Below, piece by piece: positions 12,946 to 14,098 of a DNA stretch of 14,098 bases. A program made the position numbers and the translations under genes. Under the pieces are notes generated by a model. It was given only the letters and a program-made list of their open reading frames with translations. It did not search any database and was not told where the DNA came from. Origin of the DNA: Leptofilum sp050292445 (GTDB lineage: Bacteria > Chloroflexota > Anaerolineae > Promineifilales > Promineifilaceae); assembly GCA_050292445.1 (NCBI GenBank), contig JBNKLQ010000157.1, positions 1 through 14,098 on the forward strand, given 5' to 3'. Numbering within the stretch: position 1 is the stretch's first letter; every line of letters starts with the position of its first letter.

Positions 12946-14098
12946 ATGTCCTTTCCCTCAAAAATAATCCGCAGATTGCTCTATGTTTTCCTGCCCTTTT
13001 TGCTGGTTGGCTGTGGTGAGGACACGTTAGCGACGCCAACTTTGGTTGCCCCGATTAATTTGCCCCCGTCCCAACAAACCGAAATGGCCATTACGGCGGA
13101 ATCTGGTAACGGCCGTATTGTGGCGGGTGGGCGCACTGTTAGCACCAACTTAGCCCAGGACGTCCCCACGCCTTCAGGCGTTGGTATTCGCCCGAATGAG
13201 GCGCAGCAGCTTTGGGTGCCCGATGCCGGTCCGGAGCCGCCAGAAGGTTGGCGGCCCCCACCTTATGACGTGCCCCTTTCGCTCCATTATGATGATCATT
13301 ATTGGTTGGCCCGGCCACTGCCTTCCGGCAGCCGCAATTATGATTTGGAATGGTACCCCTATGGCAACGACGTTCAGTTGCCAGAACTGCCCTCTTATCG
13401 CATTCATCACGGCATCGACTTTCCCAATGAGACGGGGACGCCAGTTTTGGCAGCCGGTAGCGGTACGGTGGTTCATGCCGGGCCCCTGCCCAGCCCCCGC
13501 AACGGCGTCAACTATTACGGAAACACCGTGGTGATTTTGCATGATTGGCAATGGCAGGGTAAAGATGTGTACACCCTGTATGCGCATACCCTGGAACTGT
13601 TTGTGCAAGAGGGGGATTCTGTCCAGCAGGGTCAGCTTATTGCTGGGGTGGGCAGTTCTGGCGAGGTCAGCGGCCCGCATTTGCATTTTGAAGTGCGTGT
13701 AGGCAGCAATAATTATGGCAATGCCCGGAATCCGGCGTTGTGGCTGGCACCCTTTGAGGGCTGGGGAACCCTGGCGGGGCGCCTGGTGGATAAGAACAGT
13801 CAGATGATTTCTAGTGCCAGCTTAACGTTGCTGCCGCTGAATGTGGATACGGCCGTACGCAAACAGCGCACTTACTATCCTGTTGTTAGCTCTGATGAAG
13901 TATGGCAGGAAAACTTCGTCTTTGGTGATGTGCCTGTTGGTCGCTATCGGTTGACCATTGATGCCAATGATGGTGTTCACATTTATGAACGGGAAGTGGA
14001 AATATTCCCCGGCCAAACTAGTTTTGAGATTATCTCAACTAACTTCGAGTTTGCCCCGACCCCCACACCGATCCCCATCGAGTCTCCCCCAGATGCTG
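12946..14098 (+). CDS. M23 (LytM-type) peptidase lipoprotein, 3' end outside window
   Basis: From the ATG at 12946 an open frame runs off the right edge (384 codons plus one base). A short basic N-terminus, a hydrophobic segment and the lipobox LVGC with Cys23 indicate a lipoprotein. After a low-complexity spacer the M23 zinc endopeptidase domain (about 145-268) has the first metal motif HHGID (His154, Asp158) followed by 'GTPVLAAGSGTVVHAG'. It also has YAHT (His214) and HLH (His245, His247) in 'GPHLHFEVR', so the catalytic set is complete. It should cut peptide bridges in peptidoglycan or another surface peptide. A C-terminal module (about 272-365, 'GTLAGRLVDKNSQMISSASLTLL' to 'GRYRLTIDANDG') looks like a carboxypeptidase-regulatory/CnaB-like beta-sandwich. 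A Pro/Thr-rich tail follows. It is the second gene of an operon, 6 bp after the PD40 gene. The long minus-strand ORF over the same region is antisense noise. Confidence 0.9.
   Translation, partial: MSFPSKIIRRLLYVFLPFLLVGCGEDTLATPTLVAPINLPPSQQTEMAITAESGNGRIVAGGRTVSTNLAQDVPTPSGVGIRPNEAQQLWVPDAGPEPPEGWRPPPYDVPLSLHYDDHYWLARPLPSGSRNYDLEWYPYGNDVQLPELPSYRIHHGIDFPNETGTPVLAAGSGTVVHAGPLPSPRNGVNYYGNTVVILHDWQWQGKDVYTLYAHTLELFVQEGDSVQQGQLIAGVGSSGEVSGPHLHFEVRVGSNNYGNARNPALWLAPFEGWGTLAGRLVDKNSQMISSASLTLLPLNVDTAVRKQRTYYPVVSSDEVWQENFVFGDVPVGRYRLTIDANDGVHIYEREVEIFPGQTSFEIISTNFEFAPTPTPIPIESPPDA

Larger units (their letters stand above)
31..13856. repeat. dispersed highly iterated palindrome ACGGCCGT (31 copies)
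   Basis: Exact copies start at 31, 703, 2222, 2465, 3162, 3653, 3752, 3866, 4487, 4890, 5048, 5465, 5639, 5929, 6439, 6802, 6952, 8347, 9196, 9435, 9608, 10490, 11173, 11245, 11933, 12173, 12199, 12619, 12930, 13109 and 13849 (manual count). Eighteen extend to AACGGCCGTT. Only five further CGGCCG sites with other flanks were seen (near 3034, 3827, 8982, 10885 and 11263). Coding copies read Thr-Ala-Val in 21 cases, Asn/Asp-Gly-Arg in 5 and Arg-Pro in 2; three are intergenic (5929, 9608, 10490). Use of all three phases, both strands and spacers shows that the signal acts on DNA, not protein. Function is unknown. HIP1 (GCGATCGC) of cyanobacteria is the nearest described analogue. Confidence 0.9.

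Noticed and set aside
13174..13686. 170-aa minus-strand ORF
   Set aside because: Antisense to the M23 peptidase domain, whose zinc ligands are intact on the plus strand.
31..13856. ACGGCCGT copies as a CRISPR array or tandem repeat
   Set aside because: Spacing is irregular (tens to 1500 bp), the unit is only 8 bp and most copies lie inside genes.
1..14098. tRNA, rRNA or an intact transposase gene
   Set aside because: No cloverleaf with conserved arms, no rRNA-like stretch and no transposase motifs were found on either strand by reading; a tRNAscan-SE run was not possible.

Overview
The window looks like bacterial chromosome from a Chloroflexota (Anaerolineae-like) organism. This is an inference from four things: a large SARP/BTAD-NACHT regulator, secreted proteins with Thr/Pro-rich spacers, a PD40 (TolB-like) propeller protein, and a very frequent palindrome, ACGGCCGT. 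No rRNA, tRNA, CRISPR array or intact insertion sequence was seen. A heme O synthase gene points to aerobic or microaerobic respiration.

Layout. (1) 1-2888, minus strand: an apparent operon reading leftward, with an ABM-domain protein, an SRPBCC protein, a long aldehyde dehydrogenase-family enzyme, and a small membrane protein cut by the left edge. (2) 2889-3109: a 221-bp divergent control region with a 16-bp-arm inverted repeat. (3) 3110-5896, plus strand: a 928-aa protein joining a SARP/BTAD regulator, a NACHT NTPase and a polytopic membrane region. (4) 5955-7882, minus strand: an MBL-fold hydrolase gene coupled by TGATG to a gene for a secreted lipoprotein of unknown function. (5) 7883-8312: a 430-bp non-coding stretch with a candidate 6S-type RNA (minus strand, with its own intrinsic terminator) and a CRP/FNR-like palindrome. 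(6) 8313-9496, minus strand: heme O synthase (ctaB) coupled by TGATG to a glutaredoxin-like gene. (7) 9632-10303, plus strand: a hemolysin III/TrhA membrane protein. (8) 10304-10608: a 305-bp stretch with a strong hairpin, a possible minus-strand gene remnant, a tandem 13-bp repeat and a promoter. (9) 10609-14098, plus strand: a membrane-anchored PD40 propeller protein, then 6 bp later an M23 peptidase lipoprotein that runs off the right edge.

How the parts fit. The leftward ABM-SRPBCC-ALDH operon looks like small-molecule oxidation or detoxification and faces the SARP-NACHT regulator across a shared control region. The right end is envelope-related (PD40 protein, LytM-type peptidase, lipoprotein). 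The most striking signal is not a gene. The octamer ACGGCCGT occurs 31 times by my manual count, against about 0.2 expected for a random octamer. It falls in genes on both strands, in all three reading phases, and in intergenic DNA. It behaves like a genome-wide iterated palindrome comparable to cyanobacterial HIP1.
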